A stretch of DNA of 64,000 nucleotides from Arthrobacter globiformis (GCF_030818015.1 NZ_JAUSZX010000001.1:806001-870000); one strand, 5' to 3'; shown: positions 1 through 8,284, counted from the first letter of the stretch. Notes: generated by a model from the letters alone, not told the origin. Numbers and translations are program-made.

Positions 1-218
1 CCCTCTCCGCAGCGCAGGGCAAGACGGCGGAACTGGAGCAGAAAAAAGCGGAACTCGCCGAAACGGCCCAGCGGGTGCCGGAGGCGCTGGAGGCGGACTT
101 CGCGCGGCTGAACGAGGTGGCCCTGGCCGGGCTCTCCGACCAGAGCGTGTACTCCAACGGCAAGTTCGAAGCCGCCATGGCCCCCGTGACAAGCTGGCTG
201 TCCGCGAACTGCCACTGA
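1..218 (+). CDS. C-terminal fragment of an unidentified protein
   Basis: This is an open frame running in from the left edge and ending at TGA 216-218; the last 71 residues are visible. The fragment starts with a charged, helix-prone stretch rich in Glu, Lys and Ala (ELEQKKAELAE) that could form a short coiled coil. A more ordinary globular tail follows and ends in LSANCH. I do not recognise the family. It lies about 100 bases upstream of the Asp23 operon on the same strand, with a separate ribosome binding site for the next gene, so membership of that operon is uncertain. GC-rich third positions support real coding. Confidence 0.6.
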   Translation, partial: LSAAQGKTAELEQKKAELAETAQRVPEALEADFARLNEVALAGLSDQSVYSNGKFEAAMAPVTSWLSANCH

Positions 219-320
219 CCCGCCTCGGGCCGCAGGGCACCGCGCGGAACGCGGTGCGGCGGCCCCCTGACGTTGTCCTGCCTAGGGGATAGGGTTGTGT
301 TCAACAGAAGGGGAGCGCTG

Positions 321-776
321 ATGGAATACCAGAATCCACAAACCGCCGCCGATCGAGCGGACCCTGCCCTGACGCCGGCCGCAGCCGGCGGGCGGACCGT
401 GATCTCCGAGACCGCAGTGGCCAAAGTCGCCGGGATCGCGGCCCGGGCCGTGCCCGGCGTGTACTCCCTGGGAACCGGTTCCTCCCGGGCGCTCGGAGCC
501 ATCAGGGACGCGGTGGGCAGCTCCGATCATGCTGCAGGGGTGCACGCCGAGGTCGGCGAAACCCAGGTCGCAGTAGACATAACGCTGGTGGCCGTCTACG
601 GCACTCCGCTGCATCCCCTGGCCAACCAGGTACGGGCCAGCGTCTATTCGGCCGTCGAGAAACTCGTGGGCCTGCAGGTCATCGAGGTGAACGTCGAGAT
701 CAATGACGTCTACATTGCACCGCCTGTGAAGCCGGCGGGTGCGCCCGCTGTCGCTGAAAGGGAGGCGGTCCTGTGA
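321..776 (+). CDS. Asp23/Gls24 family envelope stress protein (first copy)
   Basis: This 151-residue protein belongs to the Asp23/Gls24 family, small cytoplasmic proteins that in Firmicutes form a layer under the membrane and respond to envelope stress. The family core is visible as TVISETAVAKVAGIAARAVPGV, then alternating hydrophobic strands ending in VIEVNVEINDVYI. I chose ATG 321 because AGAAGGGGAG lies directly upstream. An in-frame alternative start at 273 would add 16 residues without a good ribosome binding site. It is first in a tightly packed five-gene operon with DUF2273, a second Asp23-like protein, DUF6286 and an AmaP-like anchor. The next gene starts in a 4-base overlap (GTGA). 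Confidence 0.88.
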   Translation: MEYQNPQTAADRADPALTPAAAGGRTVISETAVAKVAGIAARAVPGVYSLGTGSSRALGAIRDAVGSSDHAAGVHAEVGETQVAVDITLVAVYGTPLHPLANQVRASVYSAVEKLVGLQVIEVNVEINDVYIAPPVKPAGAPAVAEREAVL

Positions 777-964
777 GCCCCACTGTCGTCGGAATCGCAG
801 TCGGCGCCTTCGTGGCCTTCATGTCACTACAGTTCGGCCTCTGGGGCTTTCTGATCTCCCTGCTGTTCATGGGAATCGGTGCGCTCCTGGGCCGCGCCGC
901 AGAAGGGAAACTGGACCTGCGCAGCGTCATCGATGCCATCACTGGCCGGCGCTCGTCCTCATGA
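773..964 (+). CDS. DUF2273 small integral membrane protein
   Basis: A 63-residue protein with two closely spaced hydrophobic segments (about residues 3-20 and 22-41) and a short polar tail. This is the size and shape of the DUF2273 small membrane proteins that accompany Asp23 and AmaP genes. The GTG start overlaps the stop of the upstream asp23 gene by four bases, so translation is probably coupled. The likely role is to help anchor or organise Asp23 proteins at the membrane; that is inferred from context, because the family function is not well defined. Confidence 0.8.
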   Translation: MSPTVVGIAVGAFVAFMSLQFGLWGFLISLLFMGIGALLGRAAEGKLDLRSVIDAITGRRSSS

Positions 965-977
965 CCGGGCGGCTGAC

Positions 978-1361
978 ATGAACCAGGCAGTCGACGCGGT
1001 GACGCCCCGGCGGCAGTACAGCGGCCACAACAGGATCAGCACCCAGGCGCTTACGAGCCTGGCCAAGGCTGCCGCGGCCGAGGCCCTGGGCATCCATGCC
1101 CATGACGTTCGCGCTGACTGGTCGGACGACGACGGCCTTCTGGCGTTGTCGCTCGTCGCCCCCATTAGGGTTCCCAGCCTGGCTGCCGTCCTTCGCGACC
1201 CGGGACGCGTCCAGGCTCTCGGCGGCTCCATCTGGGACAGGACCGTGCACGCCAAGACCGAGATTCTGACCAAGGTCACCGAACTCAGCGGTGCGAGTCT
1301 GAGCAGGGTGGACATCCGCATCAGCGGAGCCCACGTCACGGAAGGGGGAAGGGTACGGTGA
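978..1361 (+). CDS. Asp23/Gls24-like envelope stress protein (second copy)
   Basis: A 127-residue protein similar in plan to the first Asp23 protein: an N-terminal helix (ISTQALTSLAKAAAAEALG) followed by beta-rich segments and a final strand LSRVDIRISG. ATG 978 is chosen because it follows the DUF2273 stop by 13 bases; the frame stays open upstream, but a start there would overlap DUF2273 heavily. The stop overlaps the next GTG start (GTGA). It is more divergent than the first copy, so assignment to the family rests on both pattern and operon position. Two Asp23 paralogues in one operon suggest heteromeric assembly on the AmaP anchor. Confidence 0.75.
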   Translation: MNQAVDAVTPRRQYSGHNRISTQALTSLAKAAAAEALGIHAHDVRADWSDDDGLLALSLVAPIRVPSLAAVLRDPGRVQALGGSIWDRTVHAKTEILTKVTELSGASLSRVDIRISGAHVTEGGRVR

Positions 1362-2008
1362 GTTCCGTCGTTGAACAGCGGCATGAGGCCGGCGGGGACC
1401 CGGCGCACGGCGGCTCCGGTGCCGCGCATGCCGCCGCCATCGACATGCGGCGCGTCCTGCACCGCGAGACCCACTCCTCCCGCGCCGTTGCAGCAGTCAT
1501 CGCGGGATCCCTGGTCATCGTGCTCTGTCTTTACGCCCTCCTGGAATCCGCAGTACGCGCCATCGGCCAGCCGCCCTGGCTCATCGATCCGCAGACGGCC
1601 GCCGAGCGGATCGTGGCGCTCCCGTCGGGTGTGCCGCCGCTGCTGCTGGCTGCTGCGGGAGCCGTGACTGCGGCAGCAGGGCTCTTCTTTTTCCTGAGTG
1701 CGATCCTGCCCGGGCGCCGGGCCAGGCGTCTGCTTGATGAGCGGCGGATTGCCGTGGTGGTTGATGATGAAGTCATCGCCGCGGACCTCGCGCGTAGGGC
1801 GCGCCTGGCGGCCAACGTCACGCAGGAACAGGTCATGGTGGTGGTTTCCCGGCGCCAGGTGGTGGTCAATGTCCGCCCCACTTCCGGTGTGCCGGTCAGC
1901 GAAAACGCCATCCTGCAGGCGGTGGAGGACGAACTGCAGGCGATGGGCCCTTCGCCCATGCCCCAGGTGATCGTCAATCTGTCGACCTCAGGGGTGGTGG
2001 GTGCGTGA
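1358..2008 (+). CDS. DUF6286 family membrane protein of the Asp23 cluster
   Basis: A 216-residue membrane protein. About 40 polar N-terminal residues precede a first membrane span (about 43-62, VAAVIAGSLVIVLCLYALL). A loop carrying PPWLIDPQ and a second span (about 92-117, rich in Leu, Ala and Phe) follow. The cytoplasmic tail resembles an Asp23-like fold (VMVVVSRRQVVVNVRPTSG). DUF6286 proteins are a known actinobacterial partner of Asp23/AmaP clusters. The start is a GTG overlapping the previous stop, and the stop overlaps the next start. The function is not established; a second membrane anchor for Asp23 proteins is a reasonable inference. Confidence 0.8.
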   Translation: MSSVVEQRHEAGGDPAHGGSGAAHAAAIDMRRVLHRETHSSRAVAAVIAGSLVIVLCLYALLESAVRAIGQPPWLIDPQTAAERIVALPSGVPPLLLAAAGAVTAAAGLFFFLSAILPGRRARRLLDERRIAVVVDDEVIAADLARRARLAANVTQEQVMVVVSRRQVVVNVRPTSGVPVSENAILQAVEDELQAMGPSPMPQVIVNLSTSGVVGA

Positions 2009-2616
2009 ACGGTACACCAAGGCTTCTCAACCGGATCATCATCGGCATCCTCGGGTTCAAACTGCTGGTCATTGGCGTGCTGCTCATGCTCCTGGCAACG
2101 GTCCCCGCCGTCTCGGCGTGGTGGCATTCGTGGTCCAAAAGCGTGTTGGATAACGCCGCCACGGTCTTTGAGGGGACGCAGTTCCCCGGCCGGCAGGGGA
2201 GCTGGCTGTGGATCGTCCTGGCCCTCGCGGTGGTGCTGCTGATCGGCCTGATGGTCGCGTGGATCGCCCAGCAGGGCAAGGGCCGCACCGATCTCCTGCT
2301 GGCAGCAGAGGACCCGGGCGGCGTTCCCGGCGACATCCGGATCGGCGGGGGAGTGGCCGAGCAGGCGCTGAAGAACGCCCTGGCCGACCGTCCCGACCTC
2401 GCCGGGGCCACGGTTTCGATCTACGACGTCAAGGGCCAGCCGGCGCTGAAGCTCCGGCTGCACCCGCGGCCGGGGGTGTCGCCGCAGGCCATCGCAGCCG
2501 AAGCGGCGGACCTTGTTGATGCCCTGAGCGCGGTGGTGGGCCAGCGTACGCCGGTCCTGGTGCACATCGCGGCAGGCGCACGGACCCGCTTCAGCCGTGC
2601 TGAGCGGGTCCGCTAG
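2005..2616 (+). CDS. AmaP-like alkaline shock response membrane anchor
   Basis: A 203-residue protein with two membrane spans (about 10-35 and 68-88) separated by an extracytoplasmic loop. The C-terminal domain of about 110 residues (DIRIGGGVAEQALKNALADRP onward) resembles an Asp23 fold. This is the architecture of AmaP, which in Staphylococcus recruits Asp23 to the membrane. The GTG start overlaps the DUF6286 stop by four bases, closing the operon. The following 58 bases separate it from the convergent alpha-glucosidase gene; I see no clear hairpin there. Confidence 0.82.
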   Translation: MNGTPRLLNRIIIGILGFKLLVIGVLLMLLATVPAVSAWWHSWSKSVLDNAATVFEGTQFPGRQGSWLWIVLALAVVLLIGLMVAWIAQQGKGRTDLLLAAEDPGGVPGDIRIGGGVAEQALKNALADRPDLAGATVSIYDVKGQPALKLRLHPRPGVSPQAIAAEAADLVDALSAVVGQRTPVLVHIAAGARTRFSRAERVR

Positions 2617-2674
2617 CTCCATTATTTAGAACTCTGACAGCCGGAACTCGGTTAGTCAGAACCGGGCGGGCTGC

Positions 2675-4582
2675 TTATCCGGCCACCAGGTAGGCCGCGC
2701 TGTTGGGCCCAACCACGGCTTCATCAGCGCCTGATTCCTCGGCGCTGGACAGTGCCACCCGGTAGCCGTCGGGGACCGGCGTCGGCTCCGCCCCCGTGTT
2801 GGCGACCACCAGGACATCACGGTTGTGGAAGGCCAGGACGCCCAGTTCGGGATCGTGGTTATCCGCCCAGCAGAACGTTCCGGACCCCAGCCCATGGCTC
2901 CGGCGTGCGGTGAGCGCGGACCGGTACAGCTCCAGTGTGGAGCCCTTGACGCCGTCCTGCCTGTCGGCGGCCAGGTATTCGAAGGATTCGGGCTGGGGCA
3001 GCCAGGGCGCGGCCGGGTCCTGCGCAGCGGATGCCTCTGCAAAGCCATACCCGGGCGCTTCGGATTTCCAGGGCAGCGGCACCCGGCAGCCGTCGCGCCC
3101 GCGCTCGATGCCGTTGGTCCGGAAGAACGTGGGGTCCTGGCGGGCTTCGGCGGGCAGCGTGGTGTGCTCGGGGAGGCCAAGCTCCTCGCCCTGATAAATG
3201 TAGGCGGAGCCGGGGAGGGCCAGGGACACCAGCGTGGCGGCCCGGGCACGGGCCAGGCCCAGGGCTGCATCGGGTTGCTCGTCCTCCGCGGCAATGCCCT
3301 TGGGGAAGGTGGTGGGGTTTTGCAGGCCGAAGCGGCTCGGGTGGCGCACCGTGTCGTGGTTGCTCAGGACCCACGTGGACGGCGCCCCTACGGATGCTGC
3401 GGCCTCGAGGGAGTCCTCGATGGCCACGGCCATCCGCTGGGCATCCCAGCCGGCCAGGAGGAAGTCGAAGTTGAAGGCCTGCTGCATCTCGTCCGGGCGG
3501 ATGTACCGGGCGAGCCGTTCCGCGGGTTCAACCCACGCCTCGGCCACCAGCATGCGGTCGCCGTCGTATCCGGCCAGGACCCGGTTCCAGTCACGGTAGA
3601 TGTCATGGACGCCGTCCTGGTCGAAGAACGGCGACGGGGGATACAGCGGCGATACGGGCTCGTGTTCCGAGCCCATCGCGGCACCTGAGCCGGCACCGGC
3701 CCCCAAATCACCGGCCCCCAAATCACCGGCCCCCAAATCGGCGGCACCTGAGCCGGCGCCGGACGGAGAAGCGTGCGCCGTATGCGGTTCCACGGTCTCT
3801 CCGTGGGCGCCAGGGGGATCCGTCACGTGGGCGGCTTCGGCGGAGCCTTCCACCATGGCAGCCACGCCTTCCCAGTCCGGAAGGCCAGCCTCCTTCACCA
3901 TCCCGTGGGCCACATCCACCCGGAAGCCGTCCACACCCCGGTCCAGCCAGAAGCGGAGCACGGAACGCATCTCCTCCCAGACCTCGGGGTTTTCCCAGTT
4001 GAGGTCCGGCTGCTTCGTGTCGAACAGGTGCAGGTACCAGTCGCCGGGGGAGCCGTCCGCGTTCGTGGTCCGCGTCCAGGCCGGTCCGCCGAAGATGGAT
4101 TTCCAGTTGTTGGGCGCGATGTTTCCGTCGCCGGAGCCGGGAACCTCGTCCTTCCCCGGCCGGAACATGTAGCGCTCCCTGGCGGCCGAGCCGGGTTCCG
4201 CCGCAAGGGCCTCCTGGAACCACACATGTTCATCGGACGTGTGGTTGGGCACCAGGTCGACGATCACTTTCAGTCCGCGGCTGTGCGCCTCGTCCAGCAT
4301 GGAGTCGAAGTCGGCCAGCGTACCGAACGCCGGGTCCACCTGCCGGTAATCAGCGACGTCGTAGCCGCCGTCGGCCTGCGGGGACCGGTAGAACGGCGAG
4401 AGCCAGACGGCATCGACACCGAGCTGCTGCAGGTAGGGCAGGCGTGCCGTGACGCCGGGCAGGTCACCCATGCCGTCACCATTCCCATCCGAGAAGGAAC
4501 GCGGATAGATCTGGTAAACAACTGCGTGGGCCCACCACGCCGCTGTCTCGGAAGCCGGCGTGGTGATCGGGCGGTGGGTCAT
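2675..4582 (-). CDS. GH13 alpha-glucosidase with a repeat-containing insertion
   Basis: A 635-residue cytoplasmic glycoside hydrolase family 13 enzyme expected to cleave alpha-glucosides such as maltose, isomaltose or trehalulose. Conserved GH13 regions are visible: DLVPNHT (about 109-115), GFRVDVAHGM with nucleophile Asp223, VAEAW with acid/base Glu348, and SNHD with Asp410. Typical bacterial relatives are 530-560 residues. The extra length is a low-complexity insertion at about residues 250-305, between the second and third conserved regions, containing three GAGDL units. It diverges from the importer operon starting at 4709, so the two probably share control by the LacI protein at 8285. 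No signal peptide is visible, consistent with hydrolysis after uptake. Confidence 0.93.
   Translation of the reverse strand: MTHRPITTPASETAAWWAHAVVYQIYPRSFSDGNGDGMGDLPGVTARLPYLQQLGVDAVWLSPFYRSPQADGGYDVADYRQVDPAFGTLADFDSMLDEAHSRGLKVIVDLVPNHTSDEHVWFQEALAAEPGSAARERYMFRPGKDEVPGSGDGNIAPNNWKSIFGGPAWTRTTNADGSPGDWYLHLFDTKQPDLNWENPEVWEEMRSVLRFWLDRGVDGFRVDVAHGMVKEAGLPDWEGVAAMVEGSAEAAHVTDPPGAHGETVEPHTAHASPSGAGSGAADLGAGDLGAGDLGAGAGSGAAMGSEHEPVSPLYPPSPFFDQDGVHDIYRDWNRVLAGYDGDRMLVAEAWVEPAERLARYIRPDEMQQAFNFDFLLAGWDAQRMAVAIEDSLEAAASVGAPSTWVLSNHDTVRHPSRFGLQNPTTFPKGIAAEDEQPDAALGLARARAATLVSLALPGSAYIYQGEELGLPEHTTLPAEARQDPTFFRTNGIERGRDGCRVPLPWKSEAPGYGFAEASAAQDPAAPWLPQPESFEYLAADRQDGVKGSTLELYRSALTARRSHGLGSGTFCWADNHDPELGVLAFHNRDVLVVANTGAEPTPVPDGYRVALSSAEESGADEAVVGPNSAAYLVAG
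3678..3757. repeat. Tandem 15-bp repeat flanked by 17-bp direct repeats inside the alpha-glucosidase gene
   Basis: Three consecutive 15-bp units (CCGGCCCCCAAATCA on the plus strand) occupy 3696-3740; the last unit differs at its final base. They are bracketed by two identical 17-bp copies of GCGGCACCTGAGCCGGC at 3678-3694 and 3741-3757. All units are multiples of three in effect, so the reading frame survives and the protein gains GAGDL repeats plus flanking Gly/Ala/Ser. The arrangement looks like slipped-strand expansion and may vary in number between strains. Confidence 0.85.
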
Positions 4583-4607
4583 AGTTGCCTCTCGGGTAAC
4601 AATTAGG

Positions 4608-4646
4608 TGTAAACGCTTGCATATCTTCGGGCAACGTTACTAGTGT
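4608..4646 (+). promoter_or_regulatory. Candidate promoter and LacI-type operator for the alpha-glucoside importer
   Basis: The stretch TGTAAACGCTTGCATA (4608-4623) carries the AAACGCTT core typical of LacI-family operators. It overlaps a possible -35 element TTGCAT (4617-4622). A possible -10 TAGTGT lies at 4641-4646, with an 18-base spacer. The site sits in the 126-base gap between the divergent alpha-glucosidase and binding-protein genes, so one bound repressor could control both. The LacI protein encoded at 8285 is the natural candidate. The promoter assignment is by eye only. Confidence 0.5.
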
Positions 4647-4708
4647 GACAGTCACCACATCAACCGCACGAATGATTTCCATGTCACTCAGCGAGGAGTC
4701 TCCAGCCA

Positions 4709-6004
4709 ATGAAAACCCCTAAGTTCTTACTCCCGGTTGCCACTGCCGGTGTGCTTGCCCTGACCCTGTCTGCCTGTGGCGGCGGCGGCGGGGGCGGCAC
4801 CACGGGCGGCGGCGCCGGGGGAGGCGACGCCGCCAACAACTTGGACGGCCGCGGTCCCATCACGTACGTCCAGGGCAAGGACAACAGCAACGTCGTTCGC
4901 CCGCTGATCGCGAAATGGAACGCCGCCCACCCGAACGAGAAGGTGACCTTCAAGGAGCAGACGGACCAAGCCGACCAGCAGCACGACGACATCGTGCAGC
5001 ACTTCCAGGCCAAGGATGCCAGCTACGACGTCGTGGACGTTGACGTCGTGTGGACCGCAGAGTTCGCGGCCAAGGGATGGCTCCAGCCGCTGAAGGACAA
5101 GATGGCCTTCGACACCAGCGCCATGTTGAAGCCGACCGTCGACAGTGCCACGTATAAGGGAACGCTGTACGCGGCGCCGCAGACCTCCGACGGGGCCCTG
5201 CTGTACTACCGTAAGGACCTGGTCCCCACCGCACCGAAGACGTGGGACGAGATGATGGGCATGTGCTCCATCGCCAAGCAGAACAACATTGGCTGCTACG
5301 CCGGGCAGTTCAGCAAGTATGAGGGCCTGACCGTCAACGCTTCGGAGGCCATCAACTCCGCCGGGGGCACCGTCCTGGATGCGGACGGCAAGCCCAGCCT
5401 GAACACCGACCAGGCCAAGGCGGGCCTGGAGAACCTGGCCAAGGCCTACGCCGACGGCAACATCCCGAAGGAAGGCATCACCTTCCAGGAGGAGCAGAGC
5501 CGCCAGGCGTTCCAGAGCGGAAAGCTCCTCTTCCACCGAAACTGGCCCTACGTCTACAACCTGGCGACCACTGAAGGTTCCTCGGCGGTGAAGGACAAGC
5601 TGGGCATCGCCCCGATCCCGGGCAAGGACGGCCCCGGTGCCTCCACTCTGGGCGGCCACAGCATGGCTGTCAGCGTCTACTCCAAGAACAAGGCGACTGC
5701 CCTGGACTTCCTGAAGTTCATGACGTCCGAGGAGACCGAGAAGTTCTATGCGACCCAGGGTTCACTGGCTCCGGTGCTGGGCAGCCTCTACACTGACGCT
5801 GCCCTGGTGAAGAAGCTACCGTACCTGCCGGTGCTGAAGACCTCCATTGAGAACGCCGTGCCGCGTCCGGTCACGCCGTTCTACCCGGCGGTCACCAAGG
5901 CGATCCAGGACAACGCTTATTCGGCGATCAAGGGCGAGAAGCCCGTGGACACTGCACTGTCTGACATGCAGAAGTCCATCGAATCCGCCGGTGCGGGATC
6001 GTAG
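4709..6004 (+). CDS. Sugar ABC transporter substrate-binding lipoprotein (CUT1 type)
   Basis: A 431-residue extracellular solute-binding protein. The first 23 residues are a lipoprotein signal (hydrophobic core, lipobox LSAC with Cys23), followed by a Gly-rich linker. The rest matches family 1 sugar-binding proteins, with the hinge region around YDVVDVDVVWTAEFAAKGWLQPL and a typical C-terminal helix pair. It is expected to bind an alpha-glucoside (maltose, trehalose or similar), judged from the divergent GH13 enzyme. It heads an operon with two permeases; the stop at 6004 is 7 bases before the next ATG. No ATPase gene is present in the cluster. Confidence 0.92.
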   Translation: MKTPKFLLPVATAGVLALTLSACGGGGGGGTTGGGAGGGDAANNLDGRGPITYVQGKDNSNVVRPLIAKWNAAHPNEKVTFKEQTDQADQQHDDIVQHFQAKDASYDVVDVDVVWTAEFAAKGWLQPLKDKMAFDTSAMLKPTVDSATYKGTLYAAPQTSDGALLYYRKDLVPTAPKTWDEMMGMCSIAKQNNIGCYAGQFSKYEGLTVNASEAINSAGGTVLDADGKPSLNTDQAKAGLENLAKAYADGNIPKEGITFQEEQSRQAFQSGKLLFHRNWPYVYNLATTEGSSAVKDKLGIAPIPGKDGPGASTLGGHSMAVSVYSKNKATALDFLKFMTSEETEKFYATQGSLAPVLGSLYTDAALVKKLPYLPVLKTSIENAVPRPVTPFYPAVTKAIQDNAYSAIKGEKPVDTALSDMQKSIESAGAGS

Positions 6005-6011
6005 TTCTGCC

Positions 6012-7049
6012 ATGGCAACCGAAGTAGGCCCGACGCCGGTCAAGGCACCGGCGTCGGGCGGCGCCCCGATCCACCACGGCCCCAAGGGCGTGGGTGAGGA
6101 TAACAAGATTCTCAGTCAGGGGAAGTGGGCCTCGTGGCTCCTTGCCCCGACCATCATCGCCCTTGCCGTGGTGATCGTTTACCCGATCGTCAGCGCAATC
6201 GTGATGTCCTTCCAGAAGGATGCCGGCCTCGATCCCGCGACCGGCCTCTTTACCGCAGGCGGGCCGGCAGGCGTCCAGAACTACGTCAACTGGATCGCCC
6301 AGCAGTGTTCCGCCCCTGCCGGCGGAACGGTGGCTTGCCCGCCGGGCACGCTTGGTGCACAGTTCTGGTCGGCCACGGCAACAACGTTCTTCTTCACCGT
6401 GGTCACCGTCGCCTTCGAAACCGTTCTGGGTTTCTGGATGGCAATGATCATGGCCCGCACCTTCAAGGGCCGGAGCATGGTCCGCGCCGCTGTACTGGTG
6501 CCGTGGGCCATCCCCACGGCCGTCACCGCGAAGCTCTGGTTCTTCATCTTCGCGTTTGAAGGCATCGCCAACAAGATGTTCAACACCTCGATCCTGTGGA
6601 CCGGCAGCGAATGGCCGGCGAAGTGGGCAGTGGTGATCGCGGACGTCTGGAAGACGACGCCGTTCATGGCTTTGCTGATCCTGGCCGGACTCCAGATGAT
6701 CCCGGCCGAGGTTTACGAGGCTGCCAAGGTCGACGGCGCCACCGCCTGGCAGCGCTTCAGGCTGATCACGCTCCCGCTGGTGAAGCCCGCCCTGATGGTG
6801 GCCATCCTGTTCCGCACGCTGGACGCGCTGCGCATGTTTGACCTTCCGTACATCCTGACGGGCGGGGCGAACAACACCACCACGCTGTCCATCCTGGTGA
6901 TCAACCAAATCAGGCAAGGGTTCAATGCCGCCGCGGCGTTGTCGACCATCACCTTCATCATCATCTTTCTTGTCGCGTTCATCTTTGTCCGGTTCCTCGG
7001 GGCAAATGTTGTTGAACAGAGCGGCGCCACCGGTAAGGGGAAGAAATGA
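6012..7049 (+). CDS. Sugar ABC transporter permease (MalF type)
   Basis: A 345-residue inner membrane permease. A polar N-terminus of about 45 residues is followed by six membrane spans. The coupling (EAA) loop appears near EVYEAAKVDGATAWQRFRLITLPLVKP, the usual contact for the ATPase. I start it at ATG 6012, because the longer open frame from 5847 overlaps the binding-protein gene. With the next gene (4-base overlap, ATGA) it forms the transmembrane pore of the CUT1 importer. The periplasmic-side loop carrying QQCSAPAGGTVACPPG has two Cys that could pair. Confidence 0.92.
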   Translation: MATEVGPTPVKAPASGGAPIHHGPKGVGEDNKILSQGKWASWLLAPTIIALAVVIVYPIVSAIVMSFQKDAGLDPATGLFTAGGPAGVQNYVNWIAQQCSAPAGGTVACPPGTLGAQFWSATATTFFFTVVTVAFETVLGFWMAMIMARTFKGRSMVRAAVLVPWAIPTAVTAKLWFFIFAFEGIANKMFNTSILWTGSEWPAKWAVVIADVWKTTPFMALLILAGLQMIPAEVYEAAKVDGATAWQRFRLITLPLVKPALMVAILFRTLDALRMFDLPYILTGGANNTTTLSILVINQIRQGFNAAAALSTITFIIIFLVAFIFVRFLGANVVEQSGATGKGKK

Positions 7050-7945
7050 CCGCCGCGACATCCGCCGCCACAACTCTGCGCGCGGAGCAGGACCGAGGCC
7101 GCCGCAACGCCCAGAACAAGGAGAAGTGGGCGCAGGGCAGGACCTACATCAGCGCCGCCGTCATCCTGATTTGGTGCCTGGCACCCGCGTACTGGATGGT
7201 GGTGACGGCGTTCCGCGAGGTGGGCTTCACCTACGACACCTCGCTCCTGCCCAGCCATGTCACGCTGGACAACTTCAACACCGCATTCGACACCTCGTTC
7301 GGCAACCGGTTCGGCCAGGCGCTGCTGAACAGCGTCTTCATCGGCGGCGTGGTCACGCTGGTATCGCTGGTCATCGGTGTTTTCGCGGCATATGCGCTCG
7401 CGCGGCTGAACTTCCGGTTCAAGTACTTGGTGCTCGGTTTCATCCTGGGCGCATCCATGTTCCCGGGCGTTGCCCTGATCACCCCGCTGTTCCAGCTGTT
7501 CACCAACATCGGCTGGATGGGTACCTACCAGGCGCTGATCATCCCGAACATTTCGTTCGTCCTGCCGCTGACGGTGTACACCATGACCTCCTTCTTCCGG
7601 GAGATGCCGTGGGAACTGGAGGAGTCGGCCCGGGTGGACGGCTGCACGCAGGGACAGGCGTTCCGCAAGGTCATCATGCCCCTCGCCGCGCCGGCCATCT
7701 TCACCACGGCGATCCTGGCGTTCATCTCCTCGTGGAATGAATTCCTGATCGCCAGCCAGCTCTCCAGCGATGCGACGCAGCCGGTGACGGTGGCCATCGC
7801 CAACTTCGCCGGGGCCCAGCCGAACCAGGTGCCGTATACGGCCATCATGGCTGCCGGCACCATCGTCACCATCCCGCTGGTCATCCTGGTGCTGGTGTTC
7901 CAGCGCAAGATTGTGGCCGGCCTGACGGCGGGCGCTGTCAAGTGA
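7046..7945 (+). CDS. Sugar ABC transporter permease (MalG type)
   Basis: A 299-residue permease with six predicted spans and the conserved coupling loop WELEESARVDGCTQGQAFRKV. It overlaps the MalF-type gene by four bases (ATGA) and the following small membrane protein gene by four (GTGA), so all are translated together. It completes the membrane part of the alpha-glucoside importer. Because no ATPase gene is nearby, a shared MsiK-like ATPase encoded elsewhere is the likely energy source, as known for many actinobacterial sugar importers. Confidence 0.92.
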   Translation: MTAATSAATTLRAEQDRGRRNAQNKEKWAQGRTYISAAVILIWCLAPAYWMVVTAFREVGFTYDTSLLPSHVTLDNFNTAFDTSFGNRFGQALLNSVFIGGVVTLVSLVIGVFAAYALARLNFRFKYLVLGFILGASMFPGVALITPLFQLFTNIGWMGTYQALIIPNISFVLPLTVYTMTSFFREMPWELEESARVDGCTQGQAFRKVIMPLAAPAIFTTAILAFISSWNEFLIASQLSSDATQPVTVAIANFAGAQPNQVPYTAIMAAGTIVTIPLVILVLVFQRKIVAGLTAGAVK

Positions 7946-8205
7946 CGCACGGAGCAGCACCACAGGGCAGGAAGCCGGCACCGATCGCGCCAAAACGCGT
8001 ACGGTCCGGGGAGGACTTCGACATCATCATCGGATTCCTTGGCTTCTGGGCCGTGGTGCTGCTCGTCGCCACCGTCTGGATGGAGCTGACGGCGCAGTCC
8101 GCCCTAGGGTGGGCGCTGGGGCTGCTGGCCACACTGCTGGCACTGTATGGCATGGTCAGGCTCCGTAGGCGCCTCCCCGCACGCACGGCCACGCGCCGCA
8201 CGTGA
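7942..8205 (+). CDS. Small two-span membrane protein linked to the importer
   Basis: An 87-residue protein of unknown function. A basic, Pro-rich N-terminus is followed by two hydrophobic segments (about 29-47 and 54-70) and a very basic tail (RLRRRLPARTATRRT). The GTG start overlaps the MalG-type stop by four bases, which argues for a real, translationally coupled gene. Its position between the permeases and the LacI regulator suggests an accessory role in the transporter, but nothing in the sequence shows what that is. Confidence 0.65.
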   Translation: MTHGAAPQGRKPAPIAPKRVRSGEDFDIIIGFLGFWAVVLLVATVWMELTAQSALGWALGLLATLLALYGMVRLRRRLPARTATRRT

Positions 8206-8284
8206 GCACGCGGGATTAAACTGGATTCTTGCCGCCGGGAGAACAGCGTGGCGGAAATCTGCATGAGGGTATAGAGAGGACATC

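Noticed and set aside
3678..3757. Possible frameshifting or mobile insertion in the alpha-glucosidase gene
   Set aside because: The repeats keep the reading frame, and there are no inverted ends or transposase features.
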